Notes under the pieces: generated by a model
Database searches by the model: none
What the model saw: only the letters and a program-made list of their open reading frames with translations
What the model was told of the DNA's origin: nothing
Shown: piece by piece, positions 9,466 through 18,216 of the stretch
How the letters are laid out: each line of letters opens with the position of its first letter
How positions within the stretch are numbered: position 1 is the stretch's first letter
Assembly: GCF_001083805.1 (NCBI RefSeq)
Contig: NZ_JXSK01000007.1
Span: 186,001-250,000, forward strand
Length of the DNA stretch: 64,000 nucleotides
Direction of reading: 5' to 3'
From: Photorhabdus luminescens subsp. luminescens
GTDB taxonomy: Bacteria; Pseudomonadota; Gammaproteobacteria; Enterobacterales; Enterobacteriaceae
Program-made: the position numbers and the translations under genes

Positions 9466-9900
9466 TTAATCTATATGGCCTTGTTGGCGTAAATGGCGAA
9501 TTAATACCTTTCCTTCCGGCACAAATTCCGTACTAAAACGCACTAATCCTATGTCTTTCAGCTCTGCGTTGATGTCATAACGCAGATGCCCCGGCTCAAT
9601 TTGCGGTAGTAACGTGATATAGACTTGCTTCAAACGCGGTTCATAGGTCAACAACGTATGTTCGATTGTGGCAATCAGACTCTGTGACGACGCCGGCAGC
9701 CCTTGCAAAATGACGTTGAAATCAGGCAGACCATAATCCGGCAAATGGGCAAGCGAACCCGCACGACTGCTCAGGATACGTTGCATATTATCCATCACGG
9801 ATAAAATCACTTGATTCCGTTCATCGATCTGCTTGAGATCCAGCCCACCGTTAAAGTTAAACATCAACATTTCGTAAAGCGAAGGTCTTAGATGTTTCAT
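9466..9900 (-). CDS. tssE: T6SS baseplate subunit TssE (gp25-like)
   Basis: 144 residues, the usual TssE length. It carries the gp25-type core: ILSSRAGSLAHLPDYGLPDF, then LIATIEHTLLTYEPRL, with the conserved Glu in the EPRL motif. TssE is the gp25-like wedge protein that starts sheath assembly from the baseplate in the cytoplasm. It sits 3 bp behind tssJ. TssE needs the TssB/TssC sheath, which matters here because tssB is reduced to a remnant. Confidence 0.92.
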   Translation of the reverse strand: MKHLRPSLYEMLMFNFNGGLDLKQIDERNQVILSVMDNMQRILSSRAGSLAHLPDYGLPDFNVILQGLPASSQSLIATIEHTLLTYEPRLKQVYITLLPQIEPGHLRYDINAELKDIGLVRFSTEFVPEGKVLIRHLRQQGHID

Positions 9901-9903
9901 TGA

Positions 9904-10440
9904 TCACCCCTTCATCGCATCCAGTGTCAGGGCGCCGCTACCCAACTCGATCGTGCGCGGTTTATCCGCATCCAATTCGTCACGCCTGATCACCAACCGC
10001 CAACCATCATTGGCGGCATCCGGCGTATGAAACAGCCCCACTACCCCAACAAACCGCGCTGCTTTTTCCATCGGCATATCCAGTGACACACTCCCCTTCG
10101 GCGCCACTCTGATATCCCGCTGCGTCAGCCGATCCGGCTTAAGCACTTCACTATCGCCTTTCAACAGTTCCGCATAACTGGCATGCTCAAATGCTTTATT
10201 GTCTTTAAGCTGATAAACACGTACTACCGTGCTCAACGGAGTTTGCGCGTCGGTGGTGTTAAGCGCACTGCGCCCACTGAAATCCAAACGCAGCGTTTTC
10301 ACCTGTTTATGAAAAATGGATTGCGTCACGGCTACCGTGCCGTCAGTTACAGTCTGTGTCAGACCACATCCAACTAACCCTTGCGTCATCAGACACACGA
10401 TGCCGCCCATCACGACGGACTTAAAATTGATAGCTGCCAT
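9904..10440 (-). CDS. tssJ: T6SS outer-membrane lipoprotein TssJ
   Basis: 178 residues. Signal peptide of about 24 residues with lipobox LVGC, followed by a beta-sandwich domain with TPLSTVVRVYQLKDNKAFEHASYAELL and VGVVGLFHTPDAANDGWRLVI, typical of TssJ/SciN. TssJ is anchored in the outer membrane and recruits TssM to form the trans-envelope complex. The start overlaps the end of tssG by 20 bp. A start at the internal ATG (10410) would remove the charged N-region of the signal peptide, so 10440 is preferred. Confidence 0.92.
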   Translation of the reverse strand: MAAINFKSVVMGGIVCLMTQGLVGCGLTQTVTDGTVAVTQSIFHKQVKTLRLDFSGRSALNTTDAQTPLSTVVRVYQLKDNKAFEHASYAELLKGDSEVLKPDRLTQRDIRVAPKGSVSLDMPMEKAARFVGVVGLFHTPDAANDGWRLVIRRDELDADKPRTIELGSGALTLDAMKG

Positions 10441-11497
10441 TCTCGGCCTCCCTATATTGATAACTCGGTAAGAGCCCTTGATAGTGCCCCAGATTAATTT
10501 TCACCATGCCTGAAACCGTTTGTGATCCCGGTTTCAATCCCAATACGCCCGTTCGACCTAACCGAACGCGCTGTTTCCCTAATTGCGCCGATGGCAATAC
10601 CCATTTAGGTAAAGTGAGCTGTAACCGCACACTGCAACGCCACCCCAGATAAACACGCAGCAACACCAACAGGTCGGTATGCAGTTCTCCTTGCGGTAAC
10701 CACCCTTGAGCTTCATCGATATCTTCGGTATAGAGATCCAGCGCCATTTGGCTGTTAACATCCGTCCCGACTTTGCCCAGTACAGGACGTTGAGAAAGTT
10801 GAACCGGATGGCGACGACTTAAGTGAACCGGTTGGGTTAACCGTACTCGCCTGCGATCATGAGGAACCACCTGTACCTGCGTGAGAGGAGCCAACAGCTT
10901 GACCAGCGCCATCACGCCTTCCGCTATCCGGGTTGGCAACCGCATGATGCTGAGCAGAGCCAGAAAGCGAGAAGCCGGCGTAGCAATATGTTGCTGGCTG
11001 CCGGCGATCCCCAAACCAATCAGCCCAAGCAGGCATTGAGAGGTTTGATCTTGACCACTCGGTTCATAAGTCGCGGGATAGGAATATTTACGCCAGATAC
11101 GGTAATACTGGGTCATCATGCGATGGTTAAAAATATCCAGAAAGTCTGCTACGCCTTCATAGCCTTCACTCTGCTGGACGATATCATTCAGATAAGCCGT
11201 CGGCAGCGGTGAATCTACGCCATACAGGCCGAGAAACGTTGTGCGTACTGTCGGCGGCTGCTCCGGCTGTTGCTCATCCCACTCCACATTTTTCAGTTCA
11301 CCGGCGGGAAAACCCATACCGGGATCAGGCCGGAAACGGATCGGATCATCACCGGGCGACATCGTACTGCCCAACGGCGGACACCCATCCCGCATACTCT
11401 CCAGCAACTGGCAGAAGCGATAAAAGTTAAAATCGTAAATATTCGGCGCCAGTTGCTGCATTAACCGGGAATACGCTGATTGTGATTTTCTTGCCAT
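10421..11497 (-). CDS. tssG: T6SS baseplate subunit TssG
   Basis: 358 residues. The N-terminus NIYDFNFYRFCQLLE and IRFRPDPGMGFPAGEL, then TFLGLYGVDSPLPTAYLNDI and FLDIFNHRMMTQYYRIWRKY, are the hallmark segments of TssG/ImpH. With TssF and TssK it forms the baseplate wedge. ATG 11497 is chosen: AGGGAG sits nine bases upstream, whereas the ATG at 11506 touches that site. It overlaps tssF by 37 bp and tssJ by 20 bp, so the set is tightly coupled. Confidence 0.92.
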   Translation of the reverse strand: MARKSQSAYSRLMQQLAPNIYDFNFYRFCQLLESMRDGCPPLGSTMSPGDDPIRFRPDPGMGFPAGELKNVEWDEQQPEQPPTVRTTFLGLYGVDSPLPTAYLNDIVQQSEGYEGVADFLDIFNHRMMTQYYRIWRKYSYPATYEPSGQDQTSQCLLGLIGLGIAGSQQHIATPASRFLALLSIMRLPTRIAEGVMALVKLLAPLTQVQVVPHDRRRVRLTQPVHLSRRHPVQLSQRPVLGKVGTDVNSQMALDLYTEDIDEAQGWLPQGELHTDLLVLLRVYLGWRCSVRLQLTLPKWVLPSAQLGKQRVRLGRTGVLGLKPGSQTVSGMVKINLGHYQGLLPSYQYREAENGSYQF

Positions 11498-13227
11498 CGC
11501 AAACATCTCCCTGAAGGTTGAAGGATTAATGTCAATTGATTAAACAGATGAATATCGGTATACAGCGAGAAGAAACGGTTAAGCAGCTCACCGAATAGGA
11601 AAATATCGCCTTCGCCGGAAAAACCATTGCTGTTCAGCGTAATCTCAATATCAACGCCCCGTAGCAGGAAGCCCTTTTCAAAACGTTCGATCAACGCGTG
11701 TTTCACCCCAACAATGGCATCCAGACAGCGGCAGTTCATCTCGTCATTCGTCCAGTTATAAAGCCCTAACGTGCCGCGCAGCACTTCCGGGTTATCCATC
11801 ATGCTAAGAAAGTTAGAACCGAGATGACTCAATATCCGCCAATGGAAACGGTCATTCGCCGGGGGATAACAAGGCAACGTTGGTGAACAGAGGTTGCTTA
11901 CGCTCAGCTTGCCTGCGGCGGAGTGCAATGTCTGTTCAAGCTGGGTATTACGTAATGCCTGACGGGGTAACTGGCCGTTGGTTCCGGTGATACGCAGCGA
12001 AAGGGTTTCATCATCAATCTCTGGGTCGGTTTCAAATGATTCCCCACCGAGGATCAGCCAGGTATCGTGCAAACCCGAAGGACCTCGAGATACACGCGTA
12101 TGGAAATAACGCTCCGGCGCGGAACTACGCATGATGCCGCCCCGATGGCGAAAGCTGCTAAACGGTACAAAACGCTGCGCGTCACCTCGTCGGGAAGAGG
12201 AGACTTCATCCACCGAATAGATTTCAGTATGACCATCCTGAATGCGCATCGGGCGCAGTAGATACTCATTTTGCAGACGCGAAATGTGCATCGGATCAGC
12301 TTCAACATTGAACAAATTGATTACCGGCACACAATGCAATCGGATATTTTCCGCTGAAAACTTCAATTCATAGGGCCACAGCTCACTGAGTACGATATCC
12401 AACTCAAACCAAGGCGTACCGGTAGAAATCTCCAACGAATCCAAGCCATTGAGCGCCACAAACATAAATTTTTCACGGAAAGTGAAATATTCCAGCAACA
12501 ACTGATAACCACTGAACGCGCTCCCCTCTTTCGGCCATAAGAGATCATCACTGTCAAACCCCATTGGTGAAAAAGAGCCATTATTAAGATGAGAACGCTT
12601 TTCCTGATTCGGCAAGCGCGCGTAAATATGTTGAGTCTGTCGGGTTAGCGCCAGATGCAAGGCAGAACTCACCGGACGGCCCGCTTTGAGGTACAGAGGC
12701 AGCCGCGTCAAATCCACTTTATCCCACTCCGTCAATTGACCGCAGTCAAAGCGCAAACGGATCACGGAACGGCCGTCGGCTTCATTTTGCAACGTAGCAG
12801 AGGTGATATGCAGCGGTGTAATCTGCACATCACGGGTAGTCCGGTAATAGCAGCGGGTCTGGCTTGGCCCTACGGGCTGAGATATCACTTCAAACCCTTT
12901 GGCGATCATCTCACTTTTTGCCAAAGTCTGATAATCCGGCGCCAATTCAACAATGGAAAGTGAAGGAATAGTCCGCAGATAGTGCGGCCACAGCAAACTC
13001 ACCAGCCCTTCCGTCAATTCCGGCAAATCATCGTCAAGTTTTTGGCGCATCCGCCCTATCAGGAAAGCGAAACCTTCAAGCAATCGCTCCACATAAGGAT
13101 CGAGATCCCGCTCGTCACTCAGATTCAGCATCGCCGCTCGGTCTGGGTGCGCCTGCGCGAACTCTTTGCCAGCTTCACGCAGATAGTGCATTTCCGCCTC
13201 GTAATAGCGGAGAATTAAATCATCCAT
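11461..13227 (-). CDS. tssF: T6SS baseplate subunit TssF
   Basis: 588 residues, the normal length for TssF/ImpG. It begins LILRYYEAEMHYLREAGKEF and continues PYVERLLEGFAFLIGRMRQKLDDDLPELTEGLV and LLWPHYLRTIPSLSIVEL, the classic N-terminal signature. Two TssF copies and one TssG make the baseplate wedge with TssE and TssK. No frameshift was seen. It sits 92 bp behind tssA and overlaps tssG. Confidence 0.93.
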   Translation of the reverse strand: MDDLILRYYEAEMHYLREAGKEFAQAHPDRAAMLNLSDERDLDPYVERLLEGFAFLIGRMRQKLDDDLPELTEGLVSLLWPHYLRTIPSLSIVELAPDYQTLAKSEMIAKGFEVISQPVGPSQTRCYYRTTRDVQITPLHITSATLQNEADGRSVIRLRFDCGQLTEWDKVDLTRLPLYLKAGRPVSSALHLALTRQTQHIYARLPNQEKRSHLNNGSFSPMGFDSDDLLWPKEGSAFSGYQLLLEYFTFREKFMFVALNGLDSLEISTGTPWFELDIVLSELWPYELKFSAENIRLHCVPVINLFNVEADPMHISRLQNEYLLRPMRIQDGHTEIYSVDEVSSSRRGDAQRFVPFSSFRHRGGIMRSSAPERYFHTRVSRGPSGLHDTWLILGGESFETDPEIDDETLSLRITGTNGQLPRQALRNTQLEQTLHSAAGKLSVSNLCSPTLPCYPPANDRFHWRILSHLGSNFLSMMDNPEVLRGTLGLYNWTNDEMNCRCLDAIVGVKHALIERFEKGFLLRGVDIEITLNSNGFSGEGDIFLFGELLNRFFSLYTDIHLFNQLTLILQPSGRCLRWQENHNQRIPG

Positions 13228-13319
13228 ATCATCACTCTTAATGGTTGTTATAAAAAGAAAAGGAATAAAACAAGTCGAGAAGGCGTATGGCGGCGCCTAC
13301 AACTGATAAGCAGAGTCAA

Positions 13320-14918
13320 TCACCCGCAAAGTACCGACGCTCTGACTGGATCAATCGCCACCAATCCCGCCAGCAGCATCTCCATCCGTTGCGCCATCCT
13401 CGCTTTATCATGTTCACTACGTTGGGCTTTCATGCGCAGCAACTTAAGCAGACACGCTTTCACCTCAAACATCAGTTCCGGCTCCCATTCGCCAAGATTG
13501 AATTGCTCATCGGCGTCAAGCTCAGTCAGTAAATGCAGCGCTATTTCATGCTTGCCGTATTGCTCAGCCACCCGCGCCATCAGCAAGCGCTGTAACCAGC
13601 GGCAGCGGGCCCCATTGATGCCGGGCAATTGCCCCAACCAACGCAACGCCGCATCAATGCCTTCGCTGTCCGCCAGTTGCAGCGCCTCCGCCTCCAGCGC
13701 CAAAACATCATCATCGTGTCGAGGTTGCGCCGGTAAAGGCTCAAACTGCCAATCTGCCTGATTGTCATGAACCTGTTGGGTTATCCAGTTGGCGGTCACC
13801 TCATCGGCAAAAGGCGTTCCATCGTTATAGGCCATACTCTCCAGCCCCGGCAGCCGTTCAAGCAGTATTCTCAGATCGTGTTTCATGATGTCCGCCCAAC
13901 TTTCATAAGGGCAGCCTAATCGGCTCAATGCCTGACAGAGATACCATTGCAAATCCAGCCAAAAATGATTCACCCCTTCCGCAAACATGCGCTCGACCTG
14001 TTCCAATAACTCATGCCAGTTCTGTTGCCGATAAAGCCGCTTTAACTGGGCGCGATATTCGGTGCGGGGAGGAACCAGACGGGTACGCCCATCAGCATCC
14101 TGTGGTGGTAGCTGATGCACGGTATCCCACCGGACACTACGTATCAGCCGGGCGGAAGAGAGCCAGCCCTGTGGTTGATCACGCAGATAACGCACCAGTT
14201 CACGCGCCTGATCCAGCAGATCACGCCCAGATTGCACCTGACGCCATACCGGCGGCTTACCCGGCGCGGATGCATTACTCTGTCCCGCCGATGGCGCCGC
14301 CGGAGCGGCAGTTTGCGGCACCACCGCACTCACTCCGCCGGACTGAGCTAATCGGTTCTCCAGTGTTCTTGCCAGCCCGACGAGGCTTGGACGAGATTCT
14401 TCATCCCAAGAGGAAAATGATTGTTCCAGTAACGCCAACGCGGCCAGAATATGGTCAAAATCAGTCCGATTTACCTCTGGATAGCGTGATAAACTGTCCC
14501 GCATTTTGGCGCCAGTCAGCCACTCCAGCGCAGCTTTACGGCTGCTAGCCCGACTGGGTAACAAGGCCTCGCCAAAACGATCCACTAATCCAGCCAATAG
14601 CGCCAACCCTTCTGCCAGACCGCGTTCCCCCTCACTATGCAGACGTGCCCACACATAGTAGGTCGCCACACGGACGTCTTTGCACCGGGTGGTCAACAGC
14701 TTTTCCGCCAGTTGACAAATCAGAGCGGTATCAATGCCACTGAGTTTATTGACCTCGTCCCGCATACACTGAAAATCGTCTTCATAGACCGGATCACAGC
14801 CAATGGGCGCATCAGTACTAATGGGTAACAACCAGTTTTCCCACAGCGCCGCATTCTGCCGTGCTTCTGCCAATACATCACGTTCAATAAAACAACTCGC
14901 AATTAGCTGTTGCAGCAT
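13320..14918 (-). CDS. tssA: T6SS cap/initiation protein TssA (VasJ type)
   Basis: 532 residues. The N-terminal ImpA-type domain includes WLLPISTDAPIGCDPVYEDDF and ATYYVWARLHSEGERGLAEGL. A Pro/Ala/Ser-rich linker (about residues 205-235) leads to the C-terminal VasJ-like half with SARLIRSVRWDTVHQLPP and VNHFWLDLQWYLCQAL. TssA primes tail assembly and caps the distal end. AAAGGAGA lies just upstream of the ATG. A 42-codon ORF ends 2 bp before the start and may couple translation. The C-terminal VasJ type differs from the dodecameric TssA1 class. Confidence 0.88.
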   Translation of the reverse strand: MLQQLIASCFIERDVLAEARQNAALWENWLLPISTDAPIGCDPVYEDDFQCMRDEVNKLSGIDTALICQLAEKLLTTRCKDVRVATYYVWARLHSEGERGLAEGLALLAGLVDRFGEALLPSRASSRKAALEWLTGAKMRDSLSRYPEVNRTDFDHILAALALLEQSFSSWDEESRPSLVGLARTLENRLAQSGGVSAVVPQTAAPAAPSAGQSNASAPGKPPVWRQVQSGRDLLDQARELVRYLRDQPQGWLSSARLIRSVRWDTVHQLPPQDADGRTRLVPPRTEYRAQLKRLYRQQNWHELLEQVERMFAEGVNHFWLDLQWYLCQALSRLGCPYESWADIMKHDLRILLERLPGLESMAYNDGTPFADEVTANWITQQVHDNQADWQFEPLPAQPRHDDDVLALEAEALQLADSEGIDAALRWLGQLPGINGARCRWLQRLLMARVAEQYGKHEIALHLLTELDADEQFNLGEWEPELMFEVKACLLKLLRMKAQRSEHDKARMAQRMEMLLAGLVAIDPVRASVLCG

Positions 14919-14920
14919 CT

Positions 14921-15049
14921 TTATATTCTCCTTTGACGCTGAATATCTCTGTCAGCCATTGAAACTTGTTTTATTTCAACTAAAGAGATAGCAATAACTT
15001 CACCATCGCCATTGAGCTGTTCGCTCAAGCGAATAACACCTTTAAACAT
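14921..15049 (-). CDS. Possible 42-residue small protein upstream of tssA
   Basis: A short frame MFKGVIRLSEQLNG...RDIQRQRRI, ending 2 bp before the tssA start and covering its ribosome-binding region. ATG 15049 has AGGG about seven bases upstream. The composition is ordinary for a protein and the spacing fits translational coupling, but no homolog is recognised. It may be a leader peptide or the relic of a longer gene. Confidence 0.35.
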   Translation of the reverse strand: MFKGVIRLSEQLNGDGEVIAISLVEIKQVSMADRDIQRQRRI

Positions 15050-15086
15050 CATGAACCCTATATCATTAAGGATAAATTTTTCACAT

Positions 15087-15854
15087 TTAGAACGTGATAA
15101 TATTATCGTTCGGATTATTCAATGCTGCCTGTGAAAGTAGCTTGATAACTTTTATAAGGTCGTCTCTTTCGACAAATTTCTTTGAGAATACAATGTCGAT
15201 TTTTTTATTTAAATTAACAACAATCAGTACACTGTTTTCACGCTCCTCCACCCTATTAATACAGCCATAGGGCAAGAAAATAGTTTTACTCAACGCGGTT
15301 GGTGTTAATAAAAAGCCCCCTTCCGTCTCGGCAAAGAAATAACGACCTTCTGTTTTACGATATGAGAGACAATGCATAGCCGTCATCATCATACAAATAC
15401 TAACCGCGCCCTTCATTGACATAACCAGCGTTATGCAACCAAAAATACACATCCTTTTCCAATACCTATCCCGTACAAAATAAACCGCGGAATCGGGAGT
15501 CACATTACCTGCCTGATATTGATATTCATAGAATGGGGATAGTGCAACTCGTTGAATTAACAACAAACACCCAATGAAATAAAACGCGCCAAATGGAAAA
15601 AGACAAGATGCAATAAACGAGCTGACTTTCGCATACTTTGGCGCTTTGAGAATAACAAACAGATTAACCACCTCCAGCAAAATAAAAATCAACATCAAAG
15701 CATTGAATATCGATAATTTAGCAACAAGATGTCGCTCTTCATAAGAAAGAGCAAAATAACCAGCGCCAGCTACCTTTATAGCAACCAGTAAGACAAAATA
15801 GGTTAATACATTAATAGCCAAACCTATCCAAACTATTTTATAGATCTGATTCAC
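15087..15854 (-). CDS. Unrecognised multi-spanning membrane protein
   Basis: 255 residues with four or five hydrophobic segments: about residues 8-28 (VWIGLAINVLTYFVLLVAI), 48-70, 80-102 and 132-160 (FGCITLVMSMKGAVSICMMM). A C-terminal soluble part of ~85 residues includes FFAETEGGFLLTPTALSKTIFLPYGCINRV, which looks like a PH-like or bacterial photosynthesis-type beta domain but cannot be assigned. It is co-oriented with the T6SS genes, between tssA and the immunity-like array, so it could be a further immunity or accessory protein. That is inference from position only. Confidence 0.65.
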   Translation of the reverse strand: MNQIYKIVWIGLAINVLTYFVLLVAIKVAGAGYFALSYEERHLVAKLSIFNALMLIFILLEVVNLFVILKAPKYAKVSSFIASCLFPFGAFYFIGCLLLIQRVALSPFYEYQYQAGNVTPDSAVYFVRDRYWKRMCIFGCITLVMSMKGAVSICMMMTAMHCLSYRKTEGRYFFAETEGGFLLTPTALSKTIFLPYGCINRVEERENSVLIVVNLNKKIDIVFSKKFVERDDLIKVIKLLSQAALNNPNDNIITF

Positions 15855-16067
15855 AAAAAAACCTTAATTTACACAAAATTACAAACAAACCGAATAAAAA
15901 TGGACAAAGCTTTACATTGGATAATTCGTTACTGAATTCCCCAAAGAAAAGTAATCTCTTAATATCTCTACATCTCGTTATAGATAATCCTGAAAACTCC
16001 CCATTACATGCTCTCTTTAATTTTCCTCCTCGGCTTTATTACTTGAATTAGTACTTAATTACTTGAA

Positions 16068-17078
16068 TCAGTAATAGTAATAATAACTCCGAAAACAAGC
16101 CTCATCGGGCATAACTCTTTCACTCTCCTTATCAGATTGTTCGTCTGGAGAATTGACCTTGATTTCCTTCAACCTCTTTTCTGTAAATTTCTCAAGATTA
16201 ATTTCTGTAGGATTAGGAAAACCCAATACCGTGAAAATCTCTTCAGCCAACCTAAATGTCGGTTTAGGTTTTCTCATGCAGGAAAAATAGATTAACGGTG
16301 AAAGGACAATTGCCATCAAAATACAAAACGAAGAGGCGTATTTTATATAATCAATCATGTCTTCTCTGGATTGCTCATGAAAAAGGCACGGTATCATAAA
16401 TATAAAAAATAACAGTAAAGAAACATACCAGGTACCACGTGCCTGATATTTGGCATTTGAATGAATCCCCTGTCTACAACGCGGTGTCATAGAAACCACT
16501 CTCAATTCAGGATACGCAACCGCATAAACCACATAATGCCCTCCCTGCTTGGTTACCACTAATTCAACGTAATCACCCGCCTTTGCTACAGTAAATCCCA
16601 ACCAACCGTGAAATGGCACACCATTGATTTTCCCTCGTACAAAATCACAGGTATCACTCTCCCGAACCTTGGTTTGCGAATTAATTGCTGCCGCTGAGGT
16701 ATTTCCTGCTATCGATAGTAATAACGCCCCATACAGTTCCCGCTCTTCCTTACGAGCAAAGGCGGCCGGATCATATTCACGATCAGTAAAATAACCAACC
16801 ACACACAGGGTTTCGAACTCTTCCAATATACCACTCACTTTGATTAATGGCTTACCCGGCGGTAATTCCGGCAGCGGCGGCTCTTTTGCTAATATTGCAT
16901 CCAGTTCGGGGATTTTGGCTTGAAGCTCCGCAATGGCTTTTTCTATCTCCTCTCTATCTTCAGGATAACGCGGAATCATTACTTCTCTCTTAACTTCTAT
17001 CTGTGTATTAAGACTTCTTCTCTGTCTTTTTATTTCATCAAAATCAATAGCATCTTTGTAAGGACGAAAGGTACTCAT
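16068..17078 (-). CDS. Immunity-like membrane protein, VasX-locus paralog A
   Basis: 336 residues, one of five paralogs in this window. N-terminal coil (DFDEIKRQRRSL), a Pro-rich LPELPPGKPLIKVSG (about residues 72-86), a conserved middle (EEFETLCVVGYFTDREYDP; CDFVRGKINGVPFHGWLGFT), two membrane segments at about 216-236 and 247-269, and a tail ending in five tyrosines. Family members are sometimes labelled putative T6SS effectors. The position behind a VasX-like pore-forming toxin and the membrane segments suggest immunity, as with TsiV2. It follows paralog B across a 77-bp spacer holding a toxin 3'-end relic. The function is inferred. Confidence 0.8.
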   Translation of the reverse strand: MSTFRPYKDAIDFDEIKRQRRSLNTQIEVKREVMIPRYPEDREEIEKAIAELQAKIPELDAILAKEPPLPELPPGKPLIKVSGILEEFETLCVVGYFTDREYDPAAFARKEERELYGALLLSIAGNTSAAAINSQTKVRESDTCDFVRGKINGVPFHGWLGFTVAKAGDYVELVVTKQGGHYVVYAVAYPELRVVSMTPRCRQGIHSNAKYQARGTWYVSLLLFFIFMIPCLFHEQSREDMIDYIKYASSFCILMAIVLSPLIYFSCMRKPKPTFRLAEEIFTVLGFPNPTEINLEKFTEKRLKEIKVNSPDEQSDKESERVMPDEACFRSYYYYY

Positions 17079-17125
17079 AAACCCTCCTTAATTGCGTCAG
17101 CAAAACTTTTACGTTGTTTTTCATA
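17075..17125 (-). pseudogene. 3'-end fossil of a VasX-like toxin, upstream of paralog A
   Basis: On the minus strand the spacer reads YEKQRKSFADAIKEGL and then a stop that overlaps the next ATG as ATGA. This is the same arrangement and nearly the same peptide as the true C-terminus of VasX1 (CEEQRNSFADAIKEGL). Only 16 codons are left. Its ribosome-binding site AAGGAG still serves the downstream gene, which may explain why the stretch was kept. Confidence 0.8.
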
Positions 17126-17155
17126 CCGTTAATTTTTTCCATTTAATTACTTAGA

Positions 17156-18139
17156 TCAGTAATAGTAATAATGGCTTGCGAAACATCCATCATCTGATAA
17201 AACTCTTTCACTCTCTTTACCGGCTCCCTCATCTAATGAATTGGCCTTGATTTCTTTCAGCCTCTTTCTTGTGAATTGGCGAATATTGAGATTCGTAGGA
17301 TTAGGGAAACCTAATACCGTGAAAATCTCCTCAGCCAATTTAACTGTAGGTCTGGGCTTTTTTAGCCGGCGATAATATGTGCTGGGGGCAAATATCGCTA
17401 TCATCAAAGCAAAAAATGGCAGCATATTTTCCAGAAGCTCCAAAGCATCTGTCCAAGCAACAATAACCAAAATAAGCAGGAATCCTCCAAAAAGACAGAA
17501 AGTACCGAATATCTGCTCTTTGGCATCTGCATGAATGCCCTGATCACAACGCGGAGTCATAGAAACTACCCTTAATTCAGGATGCGCAATCGCATAAACC
17601 ACATAATTCCCTTCCTGCTCGGTTGCCGCTAATTCAACATAATCATCTACCTTTGCGGAAGTAAACCCCAGCCAGCCGTGGAAGGGGATGCCGTTGATTT
17701 TCCCCCGGACAAAATCACAGACATCCCCCCATCGAACATTGGTTTGCGAATTAGATCCCGAAGTATTTCCTGCCAACGCCATTAATAGCCCGCCATACAA
17801 TTCCCGTTCTTCCTTACGAGCAAAGGCAACCGGATCATATTCACGCTCGGTAAAATAACCTTTAACACACAGAGTTTCGAACTCTTCCAATACGCCACTC
17901 ACTTTAATTAATGGCTTACTGGGCGGTAATTCTGGCGGCGGCGGTTCTTTTGCTAATATCGCATCCAGTTCGGGGATTTTATCTTTTGTTTTTTCAATCT
18001 CCTTTTCTGACTCTTCTTTACTTTCTGGGTGACTTACTATCCAATCAAGATTAACCTCAATCCATGTATCAAGACTGCTCCTCTGACTTTTTATTTCTTC
18101 AAAGTCAATAGCATCTTTATAAGGACGACAAGTACTCAT
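17156..18139 (-). CDS. Immunity-like membrane protein, VasX-locus paralog B
   Basis: 327 residues, paralogous to A and C. The N-terminal coil is shorter and diverged (IVSHPESKEESEKEIEKTKDK), and the conserved LPPSKPLIKVSGVLEEFETLC core and GIPFHGWLGFT segment are kept. Two membrane segments lie at about residues 210-228 and 236-256. The C-terminus ends SHYYYY (four tyrosines). The two membrane segments differ strongly from those of A, while C has a related second segment (FALMIAIFAPSTYY against CALMIAIFAPSTYY), suggesting mosaic evolution. It starts inside the fossil toxin stop (ATGA). Confidence 0.8.
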   Translation of the reverse strand: MSTCRPYKDAIDFEEIKSQRSSLDTWIEVNLDWIVSHPESKEESEKEIEKTKDKIPELDAILAKEPPPPELPPSKPLIKVSGVLEEFETLCVKGYFTEREYDPVAFARKEERELYGGLLMALAGNTSGSNSQTNVRWGDVCDFVRGKINGIPFHGWLGFTSAKVDDYVELAATEQEGNYVVYAIAHPELRVVSMTPRCDQGIHADAKEQIFGTFCLFGGFLLILVIVAWTDALELLENMLPFFALMIAIFAPSTYYRRLKKPRPTVKLAEEIFTVLGFPNPTNLNIRQFTRKRLKEIKANSLDEGAGKESERVLSDDGCFASHYYYY

Positions 18140-18189
18140 ATGCCATCCTTAATTGCATTAGCAAAATTGTTACGTTGTTTTTCATACAG
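18136..18189 (-). pseudogene. 3'-end fossil of a VasX-like toxin, upstream of paralog B
   Basis: Seventeen codons, LYEKQRNNFANAIKDGI plus stop, with the ATGA overlap onto paralog B. The peptide is homologous to the VasX1 C-terminus but carries different residues (EK, NN, AN, DGI), so it derives from a different toxin allele than the neighbouring fossil at 17075-17125. Confidence 0.8.
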
Positions 18190-18216
18190 TTAATCTTTTC
18201 CATTTAATTACTTAGA

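Noticed and set aside
13928-14548. 206-codon plus-strand ORF opposite tssA
   Set aside because: It is a shadow of the GC-rich tssA gene; its composition (His/Pro/Arg-rich) is that of antisense frames and it has no start signal.
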